A stretch of 64,000 bases of DNA. It comes from Henricia sp. BOLD:AAB3569 (Eukaryota > Echinodermata > Asteroidea > Spinulosida > Echinasteridae). Both the position numbers and the translations under genes were made by a program. Positions 12,323 to 23,583 of this stretch are shown piece by piece. The DNA is taken from positions 372,001-436,000 of the forward strand of contig JBBELK010000315.1 of NCBI GenBank assembly GCA_037783545.1, read 5' to 3'. Numbering within the stretch: the first letter of the stretch is position 1; each line of letters starts with the position of its first letter. The notes below the pieces were generated by a model. That model saw only the letters and a program-made list of their open reading frames with translations. It did not search any database and had not been told where the DNA came from.

Positions 12323-12983
12323 TACCCCTAGAACTATGGGGGAGATACTCTCCCCCATAGGTAATGTTGTTTTTTTCCAATATGGCGGCGCCTGAACTTT
12401 AAGATCGGACCGATACGGTTTAAGCTAGCGCAATAATCCGCTGCCCAATCGCCACCAAACTCCGTCTGATAGTTCTTGAGACACTCACCTTGCGTGTGTC
12501 TACGGAATTTCGGTACCATTTGTCCACTAAATTCTCCGAAAATAATGTTGGGAAATGAACGGGAACATGTGCGATGCATTCACGTGCATGATCGATGCAT
12601 TCGGTAAAAGCCGGATTTTCCGGAACTCCCGGAGTTGCCGGAACTGCTGGGATTTATTTTTGTCCCAGTAGTTCCGGCAACTCCGGGAGTTCCGGCTTTT
12701 ACCGAATGCATCGATCATGCACGTGAATGCATCGCACATGTTCCCGTTCATTTCCCAACATTATTTTCGGAGAATTTAGTGGACAAATGGTACCGAAATT
12801 CCGTAGACACACGCAAGGCGAGTGTCTCAAGAACTATCAGACGGAGTTTGGTGGCGATTGGGCAGCGGATTATTGCGCTAGCTTAAACCGTATCGGTCCG
12901 ATCTTAAAGTTCAGGCGCCGCCATATTGGAAAAAAACAACATTACCTATGGGGGAGAGTATCTCCCCCATAGTTCTAGGGGTA
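12323..12983. mobile_element. 661-bp near-perfect palindrome with 9-bp target duplication
   Basis: The two arms meet near 12653 with a loop of about 10 bases. They are almost identical over about 325 bases. The differences I see are a 9-base insertion near 12613 and one substitution in the ACTCACCTTGCG region, plus one near the loop. The ends are TACCCCTAGAAC and its complement, and the terminal CTATGGGGGAGATACTC is itself palindromic. CCCTTGGCC lies directly outside both ends (12314-12322 and 12984-12992). Long arms with a 9-bp duplication fit a Mutator-like foldback element. The identical open frames on the two arms are artefacts of the symmetry. Confidence 0.9.
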
Positions 12984-12992
12984 CCCTTGGCC

Positions 12993-13574
12993 TACAACAT
13001 TTTTTAAAAGTACAAAAGTCAAAACAATCTCACCTCATCCCGCGGTGGTGGCCGTTGGACACAGACACTTGCCGTCACCACGCGAAAAATACAAAGAAAC
13101 GAAAGGAAAACAAAACTATTGGCCATTATTACAGACCACAAATGCCCCGAATATCAAAGTAAATTCGCCAATATCAACAATAACTCCATTTCGGTGGTGG
13201 GCGTCTTTTTAAAAAGTGGAGTTTGCCCTCGTATCATGAACACCTAGCATTGTCCATTGTCATGATGATGTGATTTCATGAACAGGTTACAGCGCCCTCC
13301 CTTGACATACCACGCACTGGGTGCGTTCGATTAGGCTCGCTCGAGTCAATGCTCTCGGGTGCACGGTCAGCCAACAGACTTTTCATCCTCTTAAAACAGT
13401 GCCCCTTTAACGCACTTGTGGAAATTCCCTGAGATCTCAGGATGCAGACTTTTAGACCGAACGCAAATACTCGTCATTCGAGAAAAAGTCAAGATTCAGA
13501 TGGAAATCGTTACGAAAGATCCCGAAAGACGCAGTTATAATAATTATTTTCCTATGGTTGATATGCCACTGGCC
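12993..13574. other. Stretch without a supported gene
   Basis: TGGGTGCGTTCGATTAG at 13318 has an exact complement at 16861-16877 and may be one end of a larger decayed element. TCCTCTTAAAACAGTGCCCC at about 13390 and CCCTGAGATCTCAGG at about 13429 are pieces of the repeat found at 14602-15190 and 15617-16165. Confidence 0.45.
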
Positions 13575-13578
13575 TTAA

Positions 13579-14374
13579 CAGATAATAGGCTCGAAATAGA
13601 CCCATACATTATTCTGAAGCGTCTTCGAGAGTAAATTAGATATATCCTGAAAAGACGCCGTCAAATTTGGCCGTTTTTGAGCACTTTATAAAAATTCAAG
13701 GTCACGTGACTTTTCGGAACCAAATTCTGGTTCCGAAAAGTCACGTGGTCTTGTGAGTTAGTTGTATTTCCAGCCGTATAAAAGTTTGTCAATGCAGAAC
13801 TGCACCAAATTCAACTCTGATTTCCCCCCAATATTTATAAGTAATTCACAAAAGAGAGACTATTTATACAGGTATGAAACAAAGTTAAACATAAGTATGA
13901 AAATTGGAACATAATTGTTTGTTTCGAGAGTCCAGAGAACGGGAGCGAGCGCGTGCTACGGCAGGCTACCGTTGCCCCGCGCAGCACGGCAAATAGCCTG
14001 AGTGCACACACACACGGGCGTGTTGCTTCGGTGTACGTTCGTGAAGAAAAAACATGATGCCAACTCCTAGTCCTCAAAAGAAAACGGAAATTCCTATTCG
14101 GTCGTCCGGGCTGTCCAGTGAAATCGTGAGCAGAAAATTGGAGATATCCTGAGCAGCAGGAGAAGAGCGAATCGTTTGTGACAAAGTCGTGCGGCTCGCG
14201 CGTAGTTGCAACGGCTGGTAAAGCGTATAACCCGTCTTTTGACCGTTTTTGTTAATTTTGCACTTCTTTGGTAAATTACGGGATATTTTGATGATCTTTT
14301 TTCACAACGACCATCAAAAAAGTATTAATGCTGCTACATCACTAAATCATGTAAACAGTAGGCCGGTGTTACCT
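13579..14374. mobile_element. Truncated copy of the 832-bp TTAA element
   Basis: From GGCTCGAAATAGACCC (13588) to GGCCGGTGTTACCT (14374) this matches 50740-51526. TTAA follows at 14375-14378. The left terminus (AGGAACACACCGGC in the full copy) is missing. An internal perfect hairpin, GGTCACGTGACTTTTCGGAA with its complement (13699-13750), is conserved between copies and carries CACGTG. Confidence 0.8.
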
Positions 14375-14601
14375 TTAAAATCCCATTCATCACCTGTGCG
14401 AAAGGTTAATTGAGCAAAAACGTTCACAAAATTTAAAATCTGACCTTTTACTTCCGCATCTGAGATAAACTCGTAACCCTACAAGCTGTAGAAAAAAACC
14501 ACACAGCCACGACATGACAGCGCGTCGCTTGTAGTCCAAATGTGACGCGATATTTTGGCGCCGTGTATATATATAGTTGGCGCGAACACGTTGCATTACA
14601 T

Positions 14602-15190
14602 CCTCTTGCAACAGTGCCCCTTTAACGCACTCCCTAACTCCTGCGTACAGTGGCCCTGTTAAAAAAGGCCCCATTTGGCGGTGGGACTAGCGACAGAAAT
14701 CTTGTCGCCTCTGCTGGACCAATCAGGACGCTTGCAGTGCATTGTAGCACGATTGCAGGCATTCAAATGTAACGCGCACAGATTGTAAACACCGTGCATG
14801 CATGTGATACATGTACTCGGTAATGCTGGCCGTTGTCCGCGTCGGCGATTGGCTGCTATTTAAAGCATATTGGGGAATCCCTTCCATTACATTCGTCAGC
14901 GCAGCATGCATCCCTGTTATTAATTTGAAAAACTGCGGAGTAAATAAGGTTCATCGTTTGAAAGTTTGGTAGGAATGGGACAGTCATAAGGAACGGAACC
15001 CAATACAATTTCTGGAAGGTATAGAAATTGTTTCTTTTCGACCGAATTGATTAAATTACATCAAAATGACTCGGGCGTGATGAGTTGGCTCAAGACAACA
15101 GCCGGCTCACTCCACAGATTTGCGTGTATTTCCTCAGGGTATTGTCACGTCGCTTTGCAGAGTAGAAATTCCCTGAGATCTCAGGATGGT
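14602..15190. repeat. Direct repeat, copy 1, with CCAAT and TATA-like words
   Basis: This is a diverged direct duplicate of 15617-16165. Both begin CCTCTTGCAACAGTGCCCCT and end with CCTGAGATCTCAGG or a close variant. In order, both hold CCAATCA (14719), an inverted CCAAT (GATTGG, about 14847) and a TATA-like TATTTAAA (14857). That is a core-promoter-like arrangement, but no gene follows that I can recognise. Confidence 0.65.
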
Positions 15191-15455
15191 TGCATTATAG
15201 CCGTTTTCAAAAGTTCTTGTTTCGCCTTCAGGCGGTTTTTGCGATTTCCGTCTTGTACGATTTCCATCCATGTATAGTAATACTTTAGTTGTTTGGGATT
15301 TTTGGTGGTATGGTTTTATCTACTCTCAACAGACGTGAACGTAGCAGTAGGCCTAGGCCTATACATCATTGGTAATCTCGAAAATCAGAAAACTTCCCCT
15401 GAAATGGTTTTGTCTGAAGTGCTATAGTCTTTGAGAAATGAGTAAAACAATTAGT

Positions 15456-15575
15456 TTTCGCCCAAGTGCCATTTCGCCCCAAACTACTTCACCCGAGTGC
15501 CATTTCGCCCTAAATTACTTCGTTCAAACACTACATCGCCCAAATGCCACTTCGCCCTAAAACCACTTCGTGCAC
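15456..15575. repeat. Degenerate ~22-bp CATTTCGCCC tandem repeat
   Basis: About five imperfect units of the type AAGTGCCATTTCGCCC(T/C)AAACTACTTC. No coding potential. Confidence 0.7.
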
Positions 15576-15616
15576 AGACCTTAGTATAGTCTATTATGTC
15601 ACGGCTATATGGGTCA

Positions 15617-16165
15617 TCCTCTTGCAACAGTGCCCCTTTAACGCACGCCCCAACTCCTGCGTACCGAGGCCCTGTTGAAACTGGCCCCATTTCGCTGGGG
15701 AACAAGCGACAGAAATCTTTTCGCCTCTCTGGACCAATCATGAGGCTTGTTTATTATGTGGCGTTTGGTGTTTTCCAAGATCCACCTTGTTACCAGTGCC
15801 ACACGTGCGCGCAGTTTGTAAACACGGTCCATGTCCGATTTAACGCGCTCGTCGATTGGTCGCTATTTATATTAAACAGGACATTATGTTACTCGTTCTC
15901 CATCCCTCTGATTCATTTTATTAAAAAATGCGTAGTAGATAAACATTATCGATATGATGAACAAAGAACAAAAACTCAAACCAATTTCGAGAAAATATAG
16001 AAATTTGGAATTTTTACTAAAACATGACTAATTTCATTTAATTACATCCAAAAATGAGTCGGGTGTGTGCTCGCTGAATTCAACAGCCGGCTTACTCCAC
16101 AGATTTGCGTGGATTTTCTCAGGGTTGTATCGTCGCTTCGCAGTGGAAATTCTCTGAGATCTCAG
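15617..16165. repeat. Direct repeat, copy 2, with CCAAT and TATA-like words
   Basis: Second copy of the unit at 14602-15190, offset by about 1 kb. It keeps CCAATCA (15734), GATTGG (about 15854) and TATTTATA (15864) at comparable spacing, although the surrounding sequence has diverged. Confidence 0.65.
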
Positions 16166-17027
16166 GACGATATGGGTGGACCATGTTCCTTGCTCTGTGG
16201 GTGGACTTAGTGGATGCACACTACACTTATTTCGTCCGTCAAACGTACGTAAAATTGACGTACGTCATCCGGGTCCGTTTATGCGTTTTCAATGTGAACT
16301 GTCTCAAAGATCAGCTTGATTTACGTATGTCGAGTGTAAAAATCAACGTATTCGAACGTTGATCCGAGGTCTACTTGTCCGTCAAAAATTCGTCCGTCAA
16401 GTCCGTTGTACTTGTGTAACAACAGCGCGATCAAAATACATCTATTTGGATGATTGTCCAATATGTGCCTTCACGGTTCCCCCACAATTCACTGCGCGCT
16501 GCGCATGATGGGATACAAATGTGGTACACTTTTCCGTTTGTTTTCGAATGTTTGACTGAACTTGGGCGGCTGAATCGCTGAGCTAGCTTTGCTCGCGGAA
16601 GGGCGCGGATGAAATAGTGTGATGCGTGAATTTCCCGCGCGTTTTGTTCAGTTATGCATGCGGTTGGATGCGTCGATATTGTGAACCGCTGGTGAAAACA
16701 TACGGAACGGACACTATCTGGAACAAATGTGTGGCCACGCGACGGACGGACGCACAACGGATTAAACGTATACAACGTAAGAACAAATTAAGTGTGCAGT
16801 ACTGTGCACCAACCCTAAACGAACGATATAGGCAGTCCGAACGCATGGGGACCCTGTAAGCTAATCGAACGCACCCACTAAAAATCAAGTTTGAGTTGGT
16901 TCAACCGAACTGACTGGTGTCTATTGGGACGTGTTTGTTTCACGACAGATATGAATCCAGATCCCGAGTTTAATAACGCGCAGAAACAAACGTTAACTGC
17001 TCTCAACTAGGAATTCAAGTCACGTGA

Positions 17028-19250
17028 AAGTGGAGGAACTCCATCCTGAACGCTGAGCCTTACAGCACGTTCAGCTCTGTTGGCTCTGATCACCGTGTGG
17101 TCTCCATGAGGGTACGACTGAGCCTCAGGGCCCCCAAGTCAAGCCCCAGGATCCGGTATGACTGGAAGGTACTCTCGACCGACCCTGGCCTGCAAACCAG
17201 GTATAAGGAGGAGGTAATGAGCCGCTTTCAGCAGTTAGATGAAGGAGCAGAGCCCAGCAACGAGTACAGGCGTTTTGTTGTCGCCAGCGAAGAGGCAACA
17301 AGGGCGTGTGTGCCTGTGTTGGAGAAAACCAGAGGCTCCCTGCGGTCCAAACACCCAGAGGTCGTTGCGGCACGGGGTAAGGTGAAAGAAGCACAGCTTG
17401 ACTTTGCACGAGAGCCTATTGTGGAGAAGCGTGAGGTACTGAATGAGGCCAAACAACTTCTCTTCAGTACCTACGACAAGATCAAGGGGGAGGAGCTGAT
17501 GGAGAGGGTGCAGAGAGTCCAGGCTGCGCATGGGGAGAGGCAGTATGGAGAAGCATGGAAGGTCATCAATGAGATGACGGGACGGAAGAGGACCAAAGAG
17601 GGACAGGTTGAAGGACGCAGCCCTGAGGAGAGGGTGGTGACATGGTATAACCATTTCCGAAAGCTGCTGGGCACAACATCAGATGAAAGTGGGGAAGAAA
17701 TACCATCATTCCTCCATGACCTTAACATCAAGGATGGTCCCTTCACGGTCACTGAGTTTGCCAAGGCTACAAGCACCCTGAGAGAGGGTAAGAGTGCTGG
17801 GCCGGACGCCATACCTCCAGAGGTCGTAAAGAAGTGTGGTCTCGACAACATCCTCCTTCAGTTCTGCAACCTTGCTCTGCTCAACAACAAGTTGCCTGAT
17901 ATGTGGTCTCTCTCCAACATCATCCCGGTGCCCAAATCTGGAGACCTCTCAAAACCAGACAACTACCGAGGCATCAGTCTGACCTGTATCGCTGCGAAGG
18001 TTTACAACCGCATGATACTAAACCGGATTCGGCATGCCATCGACCCTCACCTGAGGGAAAACCAAAACGGCTTTCGAGAGGAGAGGACCACACTAGCCCA
18101 GATCTTGGCCCTGAGGAGATTAATCGAGGAGGTGAAGAAGAATAACCTGACGGCTGTATTGTGCTTCATTGATTTCAAAAAGGCTTTTGACTCGGTGCAC
18201 AGAAGCACCACGATGAAGATCTTGAAGGCCTATGGTGTCCCTCCTAACTTGCTCCGGGCAATAGAGACCATGTATGCGGGTACACGCGCCAAGGTTGTGA
18301 CCCCAGATGGAGACAGTTCGGAGTTTGACATCCTGGCTGGGGTAATGCAAGGAGATACCCTAGCCCCATTCCTCTTTGTCATAGTCTTGGACTACGCGCT
18401 CAGGAAGGCCATCAACGGGCGAGAGCAGGATCTTGGCCTCACTATTACATCAAGGAGGTCAAGAAGGTACCCTGCAGTAGTCCTGACTGATCTGGACTAT
18501 GCGGACGACATCTGCCTGCTCTCCAACCATATGGAGCAAGCACAGGAGCTCTTGAGCAGAGTGGAGTCAGAGTGTGCCAAGGTTGGTCTTCGGCTGAATG
18601 CCAAGAAAACTGAGGTGATCATCTATAACATCCAAGCGGAATATCCACCTCTCACAACAACAGGAGGCACTGCACTGAAGGAAGTCAATGACTTCAAGTA
18701 CCTGGGCTCTTGGGTCAACTCGACAGAGCAAGATCTGAAAGTAAGGAAGGCACTTGCATGGAGAGCCCTGAATGGCATGGCTAGTGTATGGAACTCTAAC
18801 CTCCCCAGACAAACCAAACTTAGCTTCTTCTATGCGACGGTGGAGTCTGTTCTCCTGTATGGCAGTGAATGCTGGACCCTGAAGCCAACTTTGCAGAAGG
18901 CTATAGACGGGTGCTACACCAGAATGCTACGTGTAGTGCTGAACATTAGCAAGAGCGCACATGTGACCAACGAGATTCTGTATACTGGAGTATCCAGGGT
19001 GAGTGACAAAATAGCTGCCAGGAGAATGAGACTTGCAGGACACTGCCAAAGACACCAGGAGCTGCCAGCCAGCAAATTGGTGCTGTGGGAACCAACACAT
19101 GGGCACCGGTCACGAGGACGTCCCATAGTAACATTTCTGGATGTACTCAAGAAAGACGCAGGAGTGCAAAGTACCAACGAGCTGGCGGGATGTATGGAAG
19201 GTCGGGATGACTGGAAGCGACGATGGAAGGCTCGTCTGAGGACGACCTAG
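17028..19250 (+). CDS. Non-LTR retrotransposon ORF2: endonuclease tail plus reverse transcriptase
   Basis: The frame is open from codon AAG at 17028, just after a TGA, to TAG at 19248-19250. The first residues end in SVGSDHRVV, matching the terminal SDHR motif of AP-type endonucleases, so the insertion is 5'-truncated inside the endonuclease and no native start is present. Downstream are KSAGPDAIPPEVV, NYRGISLTCIAAKVYNR, FIDFKKAFDSVH (about 18165), GVMQGDTLAPFLF and the catalytic DYADDICLL (YADD at 18498-18509). The C-terminus has YGSECWTLK, a conserved RMRLAGHCQRH segment and DDWKRRWKARLR. About 740 codons are free of stops, unusual for a truncated copy and a sign of a young insertion. The clade is not assigned. 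It lies between the arms of a long-TIR element. Confidence 0.9.
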   Translation, partial: KWRNSILNAEPYSTFSSVGSDHRVVSMRVRLSLRAPKSSPRIRYDWKVLSTDPGLQTRYKEEVMSRFQQLDEGAEPSNEYRRFVVASEEATRACVPVLEKTRGSLRSKHPEVVAARGKVKEAQLDFAREPIVEKREVLNEAKQLLFSTYDKIKGEELMERVQRVQAAHGERQYGEAWKVINEMTGRKRTKEGQVEGRSPEERVVTWYNHFRKLLGTTSDESGEEIPSFLHDLNIKDGPFTVTEFAKATSTLREGKSAGPDAIPPEVVKKCGLDNILLQFCNLALLNNKLPDMWSLSNIIPVPKSGDLSKPDNYRGISLTCIAAKVYNRMILNRIRHAIDPHLRENQNGFREERTTLAQILALRRLIEEVKKNNLTAVLCFIDFKKAFDSVHRSTTMKILKAYGVPPNLLRAIETMYAGTRAKVVTPDGDSSEFDILAGVMQGDTLAPFLFVIVLDYALRKAINGREQDLGLTITSRRSRRYPAVVLTDLDYADDICLLSNHMEQAQELLSRVESECAKVGLRLNAKKTEVIIYNIQAEYPPLTTTGGTALKEVNDFKYLGSWVNSTEQDLKVRKALAWRALNGMASVWNSNLPRQTKLSFFYATVESVLLYGSECWTLKPTLQKAIDGCYTRMLRVVLNISKSAHVTNEILYTGVSRVSDKIAARRMRLAGHCQRHQELPASKLVLWEPTHGHRSRGRPIVTFLDVLKKDAGVQSTNELAGCMEGRDDWKRRWKARLRTT

Positions 19251-19309
19251 AGAGAATTGGATCTGCGCAGATCTGAATATGGATCCGTCCGAAACAAACT
19301 CGCCCTTAA

Positions 19310-19420
19310 AGGAGCGTGTCCAGATCACATGATCCCTGATCGTTTCTCCCATGGGTGATTTTGATACCATATCATTTGTCATATTTTTTTTCATTACCAT
19401 TCTGAAATTTTACGCTGTTC
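19310..19420. mobile_element. Truncated, inverted copy of the AGGAGCGTG MITE
   Basis: TTAA (19306-19309) is followed by AGGAGCGTGTCCAGATCACAT. Then GATTTTGATACCATAT and TTCATTACCATTCTG follow, complementary to 22500-22560 inside the MITE of pseudogene A. Only one end is present. Confidence 0.7.
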
Positions 19421-20012
19421 CGTATATTTTGAAGTATGTCGTCAAAGAAAAAAGCACCGATTTTGTAAGGGCGGTGTGCACAGTCACTGATTTTTTTCCT
19501 ACGTTACATCCGTTGTCCGTCCGCCCGTCGTGTGGCCGCACGTCAAAACGGATGAGTCGATTTTGTTCCATTCCGTACGTTTTCACCAGCGGTTCACACT
19601 GTCGACGCATCCAACCGCATGCGGAGCTGAACAAATCACATGCCTTCATCCGTGTCTTCCGTGAGCAAAGCTATCTCGGCGATTCAGCCGTCTAAGTTCA
19701 GCGACCCAGCCACACATTCGAAAACAGAAATACATCCACCACAGGATTTCTTTTTCAAACGAAAATTCGACGAAAATTCAGATGAAAATTCGACGGACGA
19801 GTAGACCTCGGATTAACTCTTCCGTAATCAGTAATTTTGACGTACGAAAAGTTGGGATACGTTGATTTTTCTACTCGGCGTACGTAAATGAAGCTGATCT
19901 TTGAGGCAGTTCACACTGAAAACGCATCAATTAACGGACCAAAAACTGACGAACCGGAGATGAGTACGTCAATTTTACGTAACGGACGAAAATAGTGCAG
20001 TGTGTACCCGCT

Positions 20013-20690
20013 CTAACCATGCTCTAACAGTACATGGGGATTGGGTGAGCACATTCCTTTATCATCAAAAAATCCTTCCACGATCGAGTCTTACCTTGAA
20101 CAATGACAGGATGATTGATTTGTGGTATACGCCAATGGAATGGATGACCTCTGTTTTATATCCAAACATAATGGGGCATGACAGACAGTTTGTTTAGTAC
20201 ACACATGTGGAGGGAGGCCTGCCAGACAGTCTGGGCTTGCCCTGGAATATCTGGGTCAAGCTAATTTCACCTGGGCTTAAAGGTGCACTCACCATTTTGG
20301 GGGCTCTGTCTGAAATGGGATCTTGAGCTTGAGTTTGAAAAGTTTGGTCGAAAAAAATAGGAGTAATTAAAATTAGAAAAATAATGTTATCAAAACGTAA
20401 CAAACTACAAGACCTTTGGAGGAAGTGAAGACTTTTTGAAGTAAAGACCCTTGGAGATCTTCTGATTGGTGATCGTGCGACGTTACGAAGATGGCTCAAA
20501 GGTTATGAATTCAAAACCAGTATGTATAGGTCACACAGAGCACGATCCTAACAAGAATTAATGCGCTATATGGCGATCTGACAAAATTTGACAAAATATC
20601 GCGGTAGATCGCCTTGGATATGCTAATTTTAGAACACGAATATACGAACAATCGTGTGAATTCGGCATGCTCCACGAAAGCAACAATTAC
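20013..20690. other. Stretch without a supported gene
   Basis: Unremarkable AT-rich sequence. I see no domain and no clear repeat. Confidence 0.4.
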
Positions 20691-21180
20691 TTTTACCACG
20701 ACCTATCAAGAATCGACAAGAATCAACGAGATCCAAGTACGAATCGACACGATGTCAACAAGAATCGACACGCTCTCAGTACGAAGTAACACGAATCAAC
20801 ACGACTCAACAGGAATTGGCGCGAACTGACGATTTGGGGTTATAAAAACCCACGATTCGCGGCGATCTTTGTCAGTTCTTCAAATTCACTGTCAAGTCAA
20901 CAAAAATTTGGGTCATATCGTGATGGTCACACTCAAATCGCGATGGTCGTGTAACAGTAGTGTTAAATCGTGTCATATCGTGACGTATTCTTGCACAATC
21001 GTGTTGAAACCGTCATAGATCGCAATAGGTCGTGGTAATTCTTGTTGTATTCCTATTTATATCGTATGTATTCTTGTCGAATCGTGTCGATTCTTATTGA
21101 AATCGTGTTGAGGCCGTGTCCCCGATTCTAGTACGAATCAGTACGAATCAACACGAGTGCAATTTTTAACACTCCGAAAA
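20691..21180. repeat. Degenerate AAGAATCGACACG repeat in two orientations
   Basis: 20700-20830 carries many variants of AAGAATCGACACGA. From about 20900 to 21130 the complement dominates (TCGTGTCGATTCTT variants). The switch near 20870 makes a loose, large inverted arrangement. Confidence 0.6.
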
Positions 21181-21282
21181 CGATTGCGATCCTTAGCCGA
21201 CCTGTCCCGACCTATGGCGAATCAGTGTACGACCTATGAAGATCTGCCACGAAATTTCCAAAATGTTCAATTCTTGTAAACC

Positions 21283-21437
21283 GGGCCTCCCACTGTGCGA
21301 TTTTTTCCACGAATTTCCAACGATTAGGTACGAATTGGTGAGATTACCTGAGACTGTCTATAGACTCTATACACAATCGTACCAAATCGTAGCTAATCGT
21401 TGGAGATTCGTGGCAAATATCGCACAGTGGGAGGCCC
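21283..21437. mobile_element. 155-bp hairpin MITE with GGGCCTCCCACTGTGCGA ends
   Basis: GGGCCTCCCACTGTGCGAT at 21283 is complementary to the sequence ending at 21437. Inward pairing continues through CACGAAT and CCAACGATTA with few mismatches. Confidence 0.8.
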
Positions 21438-21584
21438 GCTTTAGACACCCCAAACCCCCTCCGTAGGACGCGCATTTCAGTGCGCAGAATCTGTCTCCAA
21501 CCCTTAGAATACGACGTGTTCGGAAGTTTAAATTCTGCAAAAGAAATGAAACGCAAAGCCCGTGTTGAAACTAAAAGTCATTAA

Positions 21585-22026
21585 AGTTGCATTGCCCGTG
21601 TTTCGGTGAAAGGATTAACAAAATTCATTTACACAAGCGAACGAATTTAGAAAGCTTACGTGTCTCTGTAACGAAAAATATCAAAAACTTAAATTTCCGA
21701 CGTCGGGAATTGGAGATACAAGCCTTTTTCTTGAAACGTGCTTCACATGTTGTACATGTGCGCGTACGCTCATATGTACATAGTATGTGTACAATGTACA
21801 CATGTACGCGCACATGTACATTTACGTCATAACCCTGTCGATTAATTGACCTGCCAGCCTTTTAATCATTTCTTGTTTTTAATCGACTGGCATTAATCCT
21901 TGACGGATTTTTACGTTCTTTGTACCAAATGAAAGCTGATAACTTTTTCTATTCTAGAAAAATACCTATTTAACTTTAAAAAACAAATTTGACGCCCAAA
22001 TCGGCCCAAACACGGGCAGTGCAACT
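21585..22026. mobile_element. 442-bp TTAA element (AGTTGCATTGCCCGTGTTT ends)
   Basis: Flanked by TTAA (21581-21584, 22027-22030). The ends AGTTGCATTGCCCGTGTTT and AAACACGGGCAGTGCAACT are inverted. A second copy of exactly the same length lies at 27322-27763. The interior holds a strong TACATGTGCGCGTACG hairpin. The open frame inside is not a convincing protein. Confidence 0.9.
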
Positions 22027-22230
22027 TTAACTCAAACGGTACTGTTGATTTAAAAACAAAACACTCAAACGTTTACATGATGCCGGTGCAAATCATATCC
22101 TGGATGAAAAGAAAGAACTTGAGTTAACAAAGTGATATTTATACAGTTCTGAAACAAACAAATACATGACATGTATTGTGAAATGAAGCCATCATCGCAA
22201 GGCGTATGACAGGCGAACAAAGAGTGCAGT

Positions 22231-23583
22231 ATGACGGTTCCTACAAATTTAACGTTACTCTCGCATTAAAGGAGCGTGTTCATCAAAATGGATTTCGTTT
22301 TAACCTAGTAACAATCATGTAAAATACCTCCTCAAATTAATACCCATGGGAAGAAAACAGGAAAATTGCAATTTCCAATGTGGATGTTGAAGAAACAAAA
22401 AGGTTGGGTTAATCACTGCACTGCTCAATGGAACCAGAAAAATTAGTTTACAAAACATTGATGGTTTTTCAATGATATCATCGGAAATATGCGGATTCAG
22501 AACAACAAATTGCAGAATGGTAATGAGAAAAATATATGGTATCAAAATCTCAACTCCCATTGAAAAACTGGGGGGTCAAAAATGTGATCTGGTCACGCTC
22601 CTTTAACCGAGGCGATGTACACCTACCTCGACCTGCATGGTCGTCTAGCGGTCTGGTCTTGGCTGCTGTGGCCCGGACCTTAAGAGACTCCAGAACGTCA
22701 CCAACGTCTTCGTGGTCAACCTGAGCGTGTGTGATTGCTTGGCCAGCCTGTGCTTCAACCGGAGTTTGCCCGGCATGTTGAGCAAGACACCCGGCTATCC
22801 GCTGCAGACCAAAGTTCATTGCGTGCACATGGTTTCCGCTGCCTTGGTCTTTGTCGCTTTTGGATGTGGAGTCTACACCATGGCAAACATCGCCCTGAAC
22901 CGCAGCATACTGATCACCAGAACCAGCGAGACCTACCGGTGGTTGTACACTGTACATGCACCCAAGAAGATTGCCATAATGGTCTTCGTCTCCTGGCTCG
23001 TGCCTCTGTTGACCATCGTAATACCGCCACTGCTTGGAATGGGCGAACTTGGCTTCGACCTTGAGAGTCGAACCTGCACCGATGTCGACAATATGACAAA
23101 GTCCAGTTCGGTGTGTATTACCCGTTGCCCCTGATTGTGATCATTACTTCCTACGTCTTGGTTTGGCGACATGTCAGGCACCATTTTAAACATCGTCAAG
23201 ATGACATCGGTCGGCAATCGTCAGCGGTTCAAGCCTCTTCCTTACCATCTGCACCCAAACTCGATATCGATGACGTCATGACCACCGAATGTTCCACCAT
23301 GACGAAGCGGTCCCGCCGTCGGCGCTCCCGTAGGAGGAACGACGAGCCGACGATCACCAAGAACCTCTTCGCGGTCGTGCTAGTGTTCCTTGTGTGTTTC
23401 TCACCAATCCTCGTCATGATTGTTACCAATCGCAACCGCTACCAGCTTTATGCTGGATTAGTCTTGTTCGTGAGTTGCTGCATTAATCCGCTGATCTACG
23501 CCGCCAAACATCCACACTTCAGCCCGGTGTTGCGATCTATGATCCGGTGCCAATGTTCAACTCACCAGACCTCGTTGGTATGA
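22231..23583 (+). pseudogene. GPCR pseudogene A (MITE insertion, frameshift)
   Basis: This is a decayed copy of the receptor family. A relic start (22231) keeps codons equivalent to the first ten of the intact copies. A MITE then interrupts it at a TTAA (22270-22602). After the MITE most of TM1 is lost, with a short unrelated insert (about 22640-22660) and two extra T bases before AAGAGACTCC. From 22712 the frame runs through TM2-TM4. It carries short in-frame insertions in the loop before TM3 and at 22948-22956. A 22-base deletion near 23090 then shifts the frame. The 3' half (from about 23100) reads TM5-TM7 in the second frame, ends in HQTSLV at 23583, and is practically identical to the 3' half of intact copy D (30418-31470). 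It is not expected to make a receptor. Confidence 0.9.
22270..22602. mobile_element. 333-bp TTAA MITE inside receptor pseudogene A
   Basis: Flanked by TTAA (22266-22269 and 22603-22606), with ends AGGAGCGTG and CACGCTCCT. The target corresponds to the TTTAAC of the Ala-Leu-Thr codons near position 11 in intact receptors. Related copies sit at the same receptor position in pseudogenes C and F. Confidence 0.88.

Larger units (their letters stand above)
16209..20012. mobile_element. Long-TIR element enclosing a LINE
   Basis: 16209-16815 and 19480-20012 are imperfect reverse complements. Paired landmarks include TACGTAAAATTGACGTAC with its complement near 19965, TGATCCGAGGTCTAC with GTAGACCTCGGATTA, and GGTTGGATGCGTCGA with TCGACGCATCCAACC. 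The centre is occupied by the LINE at 17028-19250 and a MITE scrap. The ends resemble A-CGG-T-CACACTGCACT. No target duplication or transposase is recognisable, so the superfamily is unknown. Confidence 0.7.

Noticed and set aside
12334-12972. Identical 81-codon frames on opposite strands
   Set aside because: They are the two arms of the palindrome, not a gene pair.
13318-16877. 17-bp inverted pair TGGGTGCGTTCGATTAG as ends of a 3.56-kb element
   Set aside because: The match is exact, but no target duplication is seen and the right end lies inside the 16209-20012 element. Kept only as a remark.
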